Notes under the pieces: generated by a model
Seen by the model: only the letters and a program-made list of their open reading frames with translations
Database searches by the model: none
Told to the model about the DNA's origin: nothing
Shown here: one piece after another, positions 1-6,867 of the stretch
Layout of the letters: each line of letters opens with the position of its first letter
Numbering within the stretch: position 1 is the first letter of the stretch
Position numbers and translations under genes: made by a program
Assembly: GCA_903895005.1 (NCBI GenBank)
Contig: CAITSH010000163.1
Location: 1 to 8,199 of the forward strand
Length of the DNA: 8,199 nt
Source: an uncultured Pseudomonadota bacterium
GTDB taxonomy: Bacteria > Pseudomonadota > Gammaproteobacteria > Burkholderiales > SG8-39
Reading direction: 5' to 3'

Positions 1-1001
1 CCGATCTGCTCCGCGATATTTCGAGCCGATGCGATATCGAGGATTTCTTCCCGATGCTCGGTTGCAAAATATCCGGCGACAAGGCGTGCGTAATCGGATT
101 CATCGAAGGTCTTTTCGTTAAATCCGATGGCAAATGTCTTCAGATTTGATTCGCCCTGTGCCGAAGCCGCACAGGCGAGAATCGTGCTTGAATCTATTCC
201 GCCCGAGAGAAATATCCCGACGGGTCGGTCGGCGATGAGGCGTCGCCTGGTCGCCCCCAACAGGCAGGCCCGCAGCTCTTCCGCCACCTCGTTTTCATCC
301 CGATGCAACAACGCCGCGTCCGGAGCGACGGAGAACCGATAGTAGCGACTCACGCTCAGCTCCGAGCTTGCAAGATCAAAGCTCATGTAATACCCGGCCG
401 GGAGCTTGTAAACATGGCGGTAAAGCGTCGCCGGCGCAGGAATAAAACCGTACGCAAAATATTTTTTTACGGCCAGCGGGTCGATGCCAGGGGAAATGCC
501 GGGATGCTTGAGCAACGCCTTCAGTTCGGACGCAAAGGCTATTCCACCGGGGACCAACGAATAATAGAGCGGCTTTTCGCCAAAGCGGTCTCGTGCGAAA
601 AAAAGCCGCCGCCGGGTCCGGTCATAAATGCAAAACGCGAACATCCCGTTGATTCGATCCAGCAGTCCGGCCCCCCACTGCTCAAAACCATGAATGAGCG
701 TTTCGGTGTCGGAATGATCCGATTTGAAGATATGCCCGCTCCGTTCCAGCTCGCGTCTCAATTCACCATGGTTATAGATTTCGCCGTTGAAAACGATTCC
801 GACCGAATCGTCCTCGTTCCACATGGGCTGGCCGCCGCCCGGGAGATCGATGATCGCCAGCCGGCGATGCGCAAGACTTACGCCGTGCTTTGGACAGTGA
901 AAATAGGATTCACCGTCCGGCCCGCGATGCGCCAACGCATCGGCCATTCTCCGAAGCCCGGCGGAATCCTCCGCCCCCGAGAATCCGGCTATTCCGCACA
1001 C
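1..1001 (-). CDS. asnB: AsnB-type glutamine-hydrolysing asparagine synthetase / sugar amidotransferase, N-terminal part (3' end beyond window)
   Basis: The minus strand reads open from a GTG at 1001 to the left edge, giving 333 residues of a protein that is usually about 600-650. It begins (M)CGIAGF, so Cys2 is the expected N-terminal nucleophile of a class II glutamine amidotransferase domain. That domain continues with LAHRRLAIIDL (43-53), NGEIYNH (72-78) and SDTE (97-100), which hold the family's glutamine-binding Arg, Asn and Asp. The synthetase domain opens with the PP-loop SGGIDSS (266-272) that binds ATP and adenylates a carboxylate. Catalytic residues visible here are intact. Because Cys2 must follow the start, GTG at 1001 is firm. 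It lies 2 nt after the stop of the upstream glycosyltransferase, so translation is probably coupled. The family makes asparagine from aspartate and glutamine. In polysaccharide clusters homologues may instead amidate a sugar carboxylate; which applies here is inference. The symbol denotes the family only. Confidence 0.93.
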   Translation of the reverse strand, partial: MCGIAGFSGAEDSAGLRRMADALAHRGPDGESYFHCPKHGVSLAHRRLAIIDLPGGGQPMWNEDDSVGIVFNGEIYNHGELRRELERSGHIFKSDHSDTETLIHGFEQWGAGLLDRINGMFAFCIYDRTRRRLFFARDRFGEKPLYYSLVPGGIAFASELKALLKHPGISPGIDPLAVKKYFAYGFIPAPATLYRHVYKLPAGYYMSFDLASSELSVSRYYRFSVAPDAALLHRDENEVAEELRACLLGATRRRLIADRPVGIFLSGGIDSSTILACAASAQGESNLKTFAIGFNEKTFDESDYARLVAGYFATEHREEILDIASARNIAEQI

Positions 1002-1003
1002 CC

Positions 1004-1951
1004 TTAGTCGGCCTCGATATTCAAGGTGCGCTTGATCATGTAAACCGTCTTCCCCTGCGACTCGTAATAGGTACGCATGACTAGCTCGGCCAACAGCCCC
1101 ATCAAGATCGACATGACCCCGGTAATAAACGCCATGACCGTAAGCAGCGGCAAGGGCGTCAGGATGAACGAAACACCGTCAATCAGTTTCAGCCACACCG
1201 CATAGATGCCGGCGACGGCGGAGACGCCGATGTTGGCGAGGCCAAAGCCGCCAAAAACATAAATCGGCTTCGTTGCATATTTTGCGAGAAATTTTACGAC
1301 GAGCAAATCCAGGATGACTTTCGCAACGCGTTCCAGGCCGTATTTTGAAGTTCCGTGAATGCGCGGATGGTGGGCCACCGGAATTTCCGTAACCCTCGCC
1401 CCGCGCCAGCTCGCGTAGATGGGAATGAAGCGGTGCATTTCGCCGTAGAGCTTCACACCCTTGATCACATCGCGGTGATAGGCCTTCAGGGAGCAGCCAT
1501 AGTCATGAAGATGCACCCCTGAAATGGACGATATGAGTCGGTTCGCAATCCGGCTGGGGAGATTCCGCCTTAGCTCCGCGTCCTGCCGGTCTTTCCGCCA
1601 TCCGGAAACAACGTCAAATCCCTCTTCCAGCTTCTCGATCAACCTGCGAATGTCGGCCGGGTCATTTTGCAAATCCCCGTCCATCGGGACGATGATTTCA
1701 CCCCGCGCGGCATCAATGCCCGCCATCATCGCGGCGGTCTGGCCGAAATTCCGCCGCAAGCTGACCAGCTTGAACCGCGGATCTTTCCCGGCCACTTCAG
1801 CCAACAGGTCGTCACTTCCGTCGCTGCTGCCGTCATCCACCAGCACCACCTCAAACGGACGCTGTAACAGCGGCAATTCATGCGACAGTTTTTGGTAAAG
1901 CGGAAAGATATTTTCTTTTTCATTGAAAATGGGTATTACGACCGAGATCAT
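1004..1951 (-). CDS. GT2 polyprenyl-phosphate glycosyltransferase (DPM1/ArnC/GtrB-like)
   Basis: This 315-residue protein has a cytosolic GT-A domain followed by two membrane segments. The nucleotide-sugar site is VDDGSSDGS (38-46), and the metal-binding DxD motif is D91-G-D93 in MDGDLQNDP. Further markers of the dolichol/undecaprenyl-phosphate sugar synthase group are RRNFGQ (66-71), GCSLKAY (152-158), MHRFIP (172-177) and RIHGTSKYG (197-205). Hydrophobic stretches at about 230-255 and 262-290 form the C-terminal hairpin seen in GtrB/ArnC-type proteins. Such enzymes transfer a sugar from UDP- or GDP-sugar to undecaprenyl phosphate on the cytoplasmic face, and the product is used as donor outside by GT-C enzymes. 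The gene just upstream encodes a GT-C-like protein, which fits that role. The ATG at 1951 is preceded by AAGGTG (1960-1965), and the stop lies 2 nt before the AsnB-type gene. The sugar transferred cannot be told from sequence. Confidence 0.9.
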   Translation of the reverse strand: MISVVIPIFNEKENIFPLYQKLSHELPLLQRPFEVVLVDDGSSDGSDDLLAEVAGKDPRFKLVSLRRNFGQTAAMMAGIDAARGEIIVPMDGDLQNDPADIRRLIEKLEEGFDVVSGWRKDRQDAELRRNLPSRIANRLISSISGVHLHDYGCSLKAYHRDVIKGVKLYGEMHRFIPIYASWRGARVTEIPVAHHPRIHGTSKYGLERVAKVILDLLVVKFLAKYATKPIYVFGGFGLANIGVSAVAGIYAVWLKLIDGVSFILTPLPLLTVMAFITGVMSILMGLLAELVMRTYYESQGKTVYMIKRTLNIEAD

Positions 1952-2025
1952 GACCTGTTCACCTTAACGGAGTATTGAGCGCCAATCCTGGCACGGCAAA
2001 GACTGCCTTTGAATTCTTGTATTCC

Positions 2026-2046
2026 CCCGCCTGAAGTGCAGGCGGG
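2026..2046 (-). terminator. Perfect 8-bp hairpin after the GT-C-like gene (possible terminator or processing element)
   Basis: CCCGCCTG at 2026-2033 and its exact complement CAGGCGGG at 2039-2046 enclose a 5-nt loop. The hairpin starts 2 nt after the TAA stop (2049-2051) of the membrane protein gene. No T-run follows on either strand, so it does not meet the usual rule for intrinsic termination. It could attenuate transcription, protect the upstream mRNA 3' end, or be one copy of a dispersed palindromic repeat. The GT2 gene lies 75 nt further on and could still be co-transcribed. Confidence 0.4.
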
Positions 2047-2048
2047 CA

Positions 2049-3599
2049 TTACTTTTCAAGCTCTGTGATTTTTTCGGGAACCAGGGGCCCTTCGGACGTA
2101 ACTTGCCGCAGCAGGCGTTTTCGCGGCGTGAAAACCCATACGCTCGTAGCCGGCACGGTCATGCCCGGGCGCAGCGTAAGCGTTTCCTTGCCGTCCCAGC
2201 TGACAATAACATCGCGAAAAAGCGGAACCATCAGCGGTTTTACCGCCTTCCCGAAGTACCCGACCATTTCCGGGCTGGAATATACCGCCGAGGAAAGGTC
2301 CCACGGGGCAGCAAATACTTCGACGCCATTGATGTACGGGGGCTCATCGAGCACCAGCACGCCCCCTTTGGGCATGGTCTTTACAAAGTCATACGGGAAT
2401 TCGGACAAGATCTGGTTTTGCCTGTCCCAGGATCGCACCCAGCCCGTCATCTGCCATAGCGAGGCGGCACCCAGCACCATAACCAATGTCCGCGAAATTG
2501 CCCTGATGCGTGGCAGGTCCGGCGCGGATTTCGACGCGGCCATCACCACCAGCGCCAGACCGGTGCATATCCAGATGTTCGCGCCAATCGTGGTCCTTGA
2601 AAACGTGCCGACCCCCTGGATGACATATCCCGCAACCGAAAACGGCAGAGTGCCGATGAAAACGCCGAGCAAGGTCGCAGACAAGGCCAACGCGAACATC
2701 CTGCGATCCGGCATGGGGAATTTTTTTAAAAGAAGAAAGCCGCATGTGAGCAGCGCGCATAGCAAAACCAGCGGGAAAATCCATAAATACCCAAAGGACG
2801 CGGCCATTGCGCGCGGCAAAAAATAGCCCGCATTCGCAAGCATCAGCTTTATGTTGATGGCGGTGCTTTTGCCCGTAACCGATAGCGCCATCAATACGGA
2901 CGCCAATTGAACGAGGCTGGATAAAACCAATAAGTAGCCTGCGCGCCGGCGAACCACGCCGTCCTGCCACTTAAATGAAAGCGCCAGAGCCAGAAGCGGC
3001 ACAAAGGCGAGGTAAAACGACTGGTAGGTTAAATACGACCCGAAAAGGGCGGCGCCCCCCAGCCAGGCTCGCCACGCACCGCCCTTTGCCATGTAGTCCA
3101 GGAACAGAATCGACGAACTCAAAAAAAGGAGCTGCGCGGTCAATGTCGTGATGCTGCTCACCGTCCACAGCGTATAACCCAGCCCCCATGGAATCGCGAT
3201 CCAAACTGCGGCGCCCAGTGCCGGGGCGGCACTACGTACGCCGGCAACCCGTTCGACCCGTTGTAGAAAAATGTAAAAAGTCAGCGCGGTCATCGCGACA
3301 AACGATGATGCCAACACGACCATAAACGCCGGATGGCCGGCCCAAGCTGAACCGGCCGCCCAGAGACTGCTTATCCCAAACAAGATAAGCCCCAACAAGG
3401 GTCGGTCCTTGAAGGTGGTCAGGTAGTAATTGCGGAAATCATCCGGAGAAAAGTGACTGGGCTCCACAAAAATGGTCCAATCATCATGATAGAAACCGGT
3501 CAGCCACGGCCGCGCAATATGGAGCAGCACGAAAACAATGACGGGGATAGCAAACGCAAAGCTGTCGCGTTCCAGTCGTGCGCTCATATCAGGTTGCAT
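2049..3599 (-). CDS. Polytopic membrane protein, probable GT-C type glycosyltransferase
   Basis: This 516-residue protein has about 10-12 hydrophobic segments between residues 14 and 385, then a mostly soluble C-terminal part of about 125 residues. After the first segment (about 14-33) comes FYHDDW with D39-D40, and then KDRPL (64-68). An acidic pair in the first outside loop followed by a [G/N/D]RPL-like stretch recalls GT-C enzymes such as the GtrII-type O-antigen glucosyltransferases and the PMT group, which use lipid-phosphate sugars. That likeness is judged by eye and no family name is certain. The next gene encodes the kind of enzyme that makes such donors, which supports the idea. The C-terminal part contains VLVLDEPPYINGVEVF and no motif I recognise. 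ATG at 3599 is chosen because GGGGAGG (3604-3610) lies 4 nt upstream; a second ATG at residue 5 has no comparable site. Alternatives are a polysaccharide polymerase or an acceptor-binding membrane protein. Confidence 0.72.
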   Translation of the reverse strand: MQPDMSARLERDSFAFAIPVIVFVLLHIARPWLTGFYHDDWTIFVEPSHFSPDDFRNYYLTTFKDRPLLGLILFGISSLWAAGSAWAGHPAFMVVLASSFVAMTALTFYIFLQRVERVAGVRSAAPALGAAVWIAIPWGLGYTLWTVSSITTLTAQLLFLSSSILFLDYMAKGGAWRAWLGGAALFGSYLTYQSFYLAFVPLLALALSFKWQDGVVRRRAGYLLVLSSLVQLASVLMALSVTGKSTAINIKLMLANAGYFLPRAMAASFGYLWIFPLVLLCALLTCGFLLLKKFPMPDRRMFALALSATLLGVFIGTLPFSVAGYVIQGVGTFSRTTIGANIWICTGLALVVMAASKSAPDLPRIRAISRTLVMVLGAASLWQMTGWVRSWDRQNQILSEFPYDFVKTMPKGGVLVLDEPPYINGVEVFAAPWDLSSAVYSSPEMVGYFGKAVKPLMVPLFRDVIVSWDGKETLTLRPGMTVPATSVWVFTPRKRLLRQVTSEGPLVPEKITELEK

Positions 3600-4066
3600 T
3601 GCGCCTCCCCGTGATTAGCGTACGTGCGATGCAACAAGTCACTTAATTTCATGTTTTTGAAACGGGCATCAAATAAGTTGGATCCGGCTGTCGCACCCCG
3701 ATCACGGCGCATGGTCGAGTCACGGCGAGCCTGCGGATAATACATGGCACCCCGGATCGCACGGACTATTTCGGGGAAAACGCCGCTTCACACTGCGGAC
3801 GCTGGTCCGCCGGATCGCACTGCGCCGGCTCGTTCCGATCCGCTGCGCTCCGAACCTTGCCACTGCCGCTTCGCGAGAACAAACGACGGACCGGAGTGTG
3901 AGACACGCATAGGCGATCGACTGCGGTCCCGACAGGCATTGGGAATCCTGTGCAGTAGCCGGCATATCGTGGCAAATTCCCAGCAAAATCAGAAGCCTTC
4001 CACTTCTCGAACAAGGTCGCATCCTGTAGTATCAGCGCCCAATATTGCTTCGCAGGTATTGCCCGA
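3600..4066. other. Divergent intergenic region without a recognisable gene
   Basis: This 467-bp stretch separates the minus-strand GT-C-like gene from the plus-strand methyltransferase. Several frames stay open for 80-110 codons, but their translations are rich in Arg, Ser and Pro and resemble no family I know. I see no transposase remnant. An AT-rich patch at about 3640-3680 could hold the promoter for the leftward gene. On the plus strand TTCTCG (4004-4009), 17 nt, then TAGTAT (4027-4032) is a weak sigma70-like match, 34 nt before the methyltransferase ATG. Short repeats occur: TCACGGCG at 3702-3709 and 3720-3727, CCGGATCGCAC at 3752-3762 and 3810-3820, and a small hairpin GCGGAC/GTCCGC at 3795-3810. 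The size is unusual beside the 2-164-nt gaps elsewhere and may mark a rearrangement scar. Confidence 0.5.
3604..3610 (-). promoter_or_regulatory. Ribosome binding site of the GT-C-like gene
   Basis: On the minus strand GGGGAGG is followed by CGCA and then ATG (3599-3597). It is the strongest Shine-Dalgarno match in the window and selects the first of two nearby in-frame ATGs. Confidence 0.7.
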
Positions 4067-4873
4067 ATGAAACAAGCCTCTCCCTCTTCCGCCGATACGC
4101 AGCGCGGCTCCCCGGATCGTTTTGGCTACGAGTGGACAAACTATTCCGAAATTCGGGCGGAATACGAAGAGCAGTTTTTGCGCTGGATTCCCTTCCTCAA
4201 ATCCACCGATTGGAAAAACATCGCCTTCCTCGATGTGGGCTGCGGCATGGGACGAAACAGTTACTGGCCCCTGTCCTACGGCGCGAAGACCGGCATGGCG
4301 ATCGACGTGGATGAAGGAACCCTGGCGTCGGCAAAAGCGACCCTGAGCACATTCAAGAATGCCGAGGTGCGCTTTTTGAGCGCTTACGACATTGATTACT
4401 CCAATCAGTTTGACCTGGCGTTCTCGATCGGCGTCATTCATCACCTCGAATTCCCGCAAAAGGCACTGAAGGGCATGTTTCAAGCGGTCAAGCCGGGCGG
4501 CCGTGTCACCATCTGGGTCTATGGCTACGAAAATAACGAATGGATTGTGCATTTCTTCAATCCATTCAGAAAACTGCTGTTTTCCAGGTTACCGATTTCG
4601 GTGGTTCACCATCTTTCCCTGTATCCAAGCATTTTTTTATACCTGGCGCTAAGGACGGGAATTTTCCGTCTGGAGTACCTGAAGCTGTTGCGAAAATTTG
4701 CCTTTCCGCACATTCGCTCGATCGTATTCGATCAAATGCTGCCGAAGATCGCGAATTACTGGACGAAAGGCCAGGTGGAAACACTCTTGGTGGAAACGGG
4801 CTTAGTGGACGTGCGGCTCCAGCACGTCAACGAAATGTCCTGGGCCGCGATAGGGACGAAACCCCAATCATAG
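4067..4873 (+). CDS. Class I SAM-dependent methyltransferase (reversed gene within the cluster)
   Basis: This 268-residue protein has a Rossmann-type SAM site. FLDVGCGMG (54-62) is motif I, AIDVDE (78-83) supplies the acidic residue for the SAM ribose, SAYDID (105-110) follows, and FDLAFSIGVIHHL (115-127) with KPGGR (142-146) completes the core. The N-terminal RFGYEW (18-23) resembles a stretch seen in methyltransferases of polysaccharide and secondary-metabolite clusters. The C-terminal third has hydrophobic and basic helices, possibly for the acceptor or the membrane surface. Methylation of a sugar hydroxyl or a lipid-linked glycan is a reasonable guess from context; the substrate is not shown. 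It is the only plus-strand gene here and converges on the epimerase with 31 nt between stops. ATG at 4067 has only a weak upstream site (CAGG). The frame is open back to a stop near 3957 but contains no other ATG, GTG or TTG, so this start is best. Confidence 0.88.
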   Translation: MKQASPSSADTQRGSPDRFGYEWTNYSEIRAEYEEQFLRWIPFLKSTDWKNIAFLDVGCGMGRNSYWPLSYGAKTGMAIDVDEGTLASAKATLSTFKNAEVRFLSAYDIDYSNQFDLAFSIGVIHHLEFPQKALKGMFQAVKPGGRVTIWVYGYENNEWIVHFFNPFRKLLFSRLPISVVHHLSLYPSIFLYLALRTGIFRLEYLKLLRKFAFPHIRSIVFDQMLPKIANYWTKGQVETLLVETGLVDVRLQHVNEMSWAAIGTKPQS

Positions 4874-4904
4874 TGCGCGCGTGGGGACGGATCGGTTCCA
4901 AACC

Positions 4905-5846
4905 TCATCTGCCAACCCCACGCTTCAACGCCCAATCCCATGTCCTTGCCAGCCCGGATGCAAAATCGGTTTGCGGTCTCCAGCCAGACACATACGCCAG
5001 TTTTGCCGAACTCAACACATTCGCGGCAACGTCATATGAGCGTTCGGCCAAAATTGTGACGTACAGCGGGAACATTGCCCGATCGGATACTTCGCCGATT
5101 TTGTCGAGCACCTGCCTATTGTCAAAACCAAGCCCGGTACCAATGTTGTAGGCATTCCCCGCAACACCGGAATTCAGTGCCGCAACAATCCCATCCGCAA
5201 GATCCTCAATATAAATATAGTCGCGTATCGTTCCCCGTTCTCCATAGATCGGAACTGGCGCACGGCTCAGCATTGCAAACAATGCCGCCCCGACAAACCC
5301 CTGGCCAAGATTACCCAATTGGTTGGGTCCATAGGGGTTGGCGGGTCGCGCGATAACAACAGGGAGTCCAGTCAACCGGTGGAACATCAACGCGTATTTT
5401 TCAGCGGCCAGCTTGGTAATGCCATATGGCGACACGGGGTTCGTCGGATGCGACTCGTCAATGGGCAGATACGAAGCGTTCCCATACACGGTGCCGCCGG
5501 AAGAAATCAGCACGAAACGACGCAATTTGCACTCGCTCGCCAGTTTTATGAGCGTGACACTGGCCGGCAAATTGGCCATGACGTCCATCACCGGATTTTC
5601 AAAACTGGTCTTTGGCACGGTGGAATGCGCAAGATCAATCACCTCGTCACACTCTTCCAAAAGCGGCCTTAGAATGCGCTCGTCACACACATCCCCGGAC
5701 ACATAGCGAACGCCTTCGGGCAAGGGAAATCGCGGGTGCGGGCTCCGGCCAAGCACCCGAACGTCCTTACGACCGCTTGCGCAAAGCTTCGCCGCAAGAT
5801 GACTGCCTATGAATCCACCGCCACCAACAAGTAAGCACGCCGGCAT
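4905..5846 (-). CDS. NAD(P)-dependent epimerase/dehydratase, extended SDR family (GalE-like)
   Basis: This 313-residue protein has the usual length for nucleotide-sugar epimerases and dehydratases. The dinucleotide site GGGGFIG spans 8-14, directly after the N-terminal beta strand. The catalytic region has SSGGTVYG (115-122) and Y141-x3-K145 in SPYGITK. RPANPYGP (167-174) and RDYIYIED (208-215) are typical substrate-domain markers of UDP-sugar SDR enzymes. It likely interconverts or modifies an NDP-hexose for the polysaccharide, for example as a 4-epimerase; the exact substrate cannot be fixed. An upstream in-frame ATG at 5894 would add 16 residues and overlap the preceding gene by 34 nt. I choose ATG at 5846 because AAAGG (5854-5858) lies 7 nt before it, the gene then starts 14 nt after the upstream stop, and the nucleotide-binding motif then falls at the normal N-terminal distance. 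Confidence 0.9.
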   Translation of the reverse strand: MPACLLVGGGGFIGSHLAAKLCASGRKDVRVLGRSPHPRFPLPEGVRYVSGDVCDERILRPLLEECDEVIDLAHSTVPKTSFENPVMDVMANLPASVTLIKLASECKLRRFVLISSGGTVYGNASYLPIDESHPTNPVSPYGITKLAAEKYALMFHRLTGLPVVIARPANPYGPNQLGNLGQGFVGAALFAMLSRAPVPIYGERGTIRDYIYIEDLADGIVAALNSGVAGNAYNIGTGLGFDNRQVLDKIGEVSDRAMFPLYVTILAERSYDVAANVLSSAKLAYVSGWRPQTDFASGLARTWDWALKRGVGR

Positions 5847-5858
5847 CGCTATACCTTT
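5847..5858 (-). promoter_or_regulatory. Ribosome binding site deciding the epimerase start
   Basis: On the minus strand AAAGG (5858-5854), a 7-nt spacer and ATG (5846-5844) sit in the short gap after the GT2 stop codon TAG (5863-5861). This supports the internal ATG over the longer start at 5894. Confidence 0.6.
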
Positions 5859-5860
5859 GC

Positions 5861-6847
5861 CTAAAATCCGAAACGGGACTCGCGAAAGCGCCATATTCTG
5901 CGCAGGAGTTTATCCGGGAGATATTTCAGAAAAACCCGGGAAATAATGCGCGCCCGTTGCCTATGGAAGGTCCTTGCAAACTCTTCAGACCACTGCGTCA
6001 TATTCCCGCCGAGCACCTCGGCGGCTTGCCTGTGCAACTTCAGCGCCTTCCTCAACGAGATACGCTTTCCCTTAGCGCCCCCAGCCTGCTCATGGTACAT
6101 CGCCGCAAGCGCAAGGCAATCGTCCGACGTGGCCCGCGACGACAGTGCCGCCGCGAGATTTTCCCCCGAAATGCGTATCAAGTTGCCTAGAAACGGGCTC
6201 TTCCCCGACCTGGACATACTGCCTGGAACATCCCGGTAGCCCGTCAACACTGCGGGAATATTGGCCAGGCGATATTTGCGCGCCATGCGTGACCAAAGCT
6301 CGTAGTCTTCGGGCGGCTGACGCGACCTGTCTTCACAATATCCGCCCAATTCGCTCACGACGGCGGTTCTAAACATGACCGACGAGTGCACGAAGGGATT
6401 GTCGAAAAGCAGCTCCAGGCATAGCGCTTCGTGCGATATGGGATAGTGGTGGCCACGCGTCGTTACCTCATTCCCGACCAATATATGCGACCACGTGCCC
6501 ACCATTGCGCAATCAGGATTGTCTTCCAGATACCCCACCTGCCGGGCCAGCCGCCCCGGGAGAACGAGGTCATCCTGATCCTGACGCGCAATATACTTGC
6601 TTGAGGCAAGTTCGATGCCGCGATTCAAGGTTGCGGCAAGGCCTCGATTGGCCTGGCGACAGGTTCGCATGCGCCGGTCCTGGATCGACTCGAGCACAGC
6701 AAGCGAATCATCATTGGACCCGTCGTCGATGACCAGCAATTCGAGGGTCACCTTCTCCTGAGTGAGTACCGAGACGACGGCCGGGCGCAAATACTCCCGG
6801 CCGTTAAACACCGGCAGCAGCACGGTGACGGAGGGGGATCCGGGCAA
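5861..6847 (-). CDS. GT2 glycosyltransferase (cytosolic GT-A fold)
   Basis: This 328-residue protein starts VTVLLPVFNG (7-16), the first strand of a GT-A domain. It then has VIDDGSNDDS (39-48) for nucleotide binding, ARQDQDD (87-93) as the metal-binding DxD, and PPEDYELW (178-185), whose acidic residues match the usual catalytic-base region of family 2. No clear membrane segment is seen, so it probably acts at the inner face of the cytoplasmic membrane, adding a sugar from an NDP-sugar to a lipid-linked acceptor. The basic C-terminal stretch ending RRIWRFRESRFGF may bind the membrane surface. The start is a TTG: no ATG or GTG exists between the upstream in-frame stop (about 6895) and the first beta strand, and the next GTG at residue 9 would cut that strand. 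There is no clear Shine-Dalgarno, and the gap to the upstream stop is 20 nt, so translational coupling is likely. Confidence 0.88.
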   Translation of the reverse strand: MPGSPSVTVLLPVFNGREYLRPAVVSVLTQEKVTLELLVIDDGSNDDSLAVLESIQDRRMRTCRQANRGLAATLNRGIELASSKYIARQDQDDLVLPGRLARQVGYLEDNPDCAMVGTWSHILVGNEVTTRGHHYPISHEALCLELLFDNPFVHSSVMFRTAVVSELGGYCEDRSRQPPEDYELWSRMARKYRLANIPAVLTGYRDVPGSMSRSGKSPFLGNLIRISGENLAAALSSRATSDDCLALAAMYHEQAGGAKGKRISLRKALKLHRQAAEVLGGNMTQWSEEFARTFHRQRARIISRVFLKYLPDKLLRRIWRFRESRFGF

Positions 6848-6867
6848 CGACTGTTCGGCGGGCGCGG

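Noticed and set aside
303..1007. 234-codon open frame on the plus strand
   Set aside because: It is antisense to the AsnB-type gene, whose motifs are unmistakable; its own translation has no recognisable domain.
2065..2826. 253-codon open frame on the plus strand
   Set aside because: It lies wholly opposite the GT-C-like membrane protein gene and its translation shows low-complexity Ser/Thr/Pro-rich sequence typical of a shadow frame.
3720..4070. Several 80-110-codon frames on both strands of the intergenic region
   Set aside because: Mutually overlapping, Arg/Ser/Pro-rich, no convincing ribosome sites and no known motif; moderate-to-high GC DNA gives such frames by chance.
3989..4552. 187-codon open frame on the minus strand
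   Set aside because: It is antisense to the plus-strand methyltransferase, which has all SAM-binding motifs; no family resemblance.
4540..5151. 203-codon plus-strand frame crossing the convergent junction
   Set aside because: It overlaps the methyltransferase in another frame and is antisense to the epimerase; both of those are well supported.
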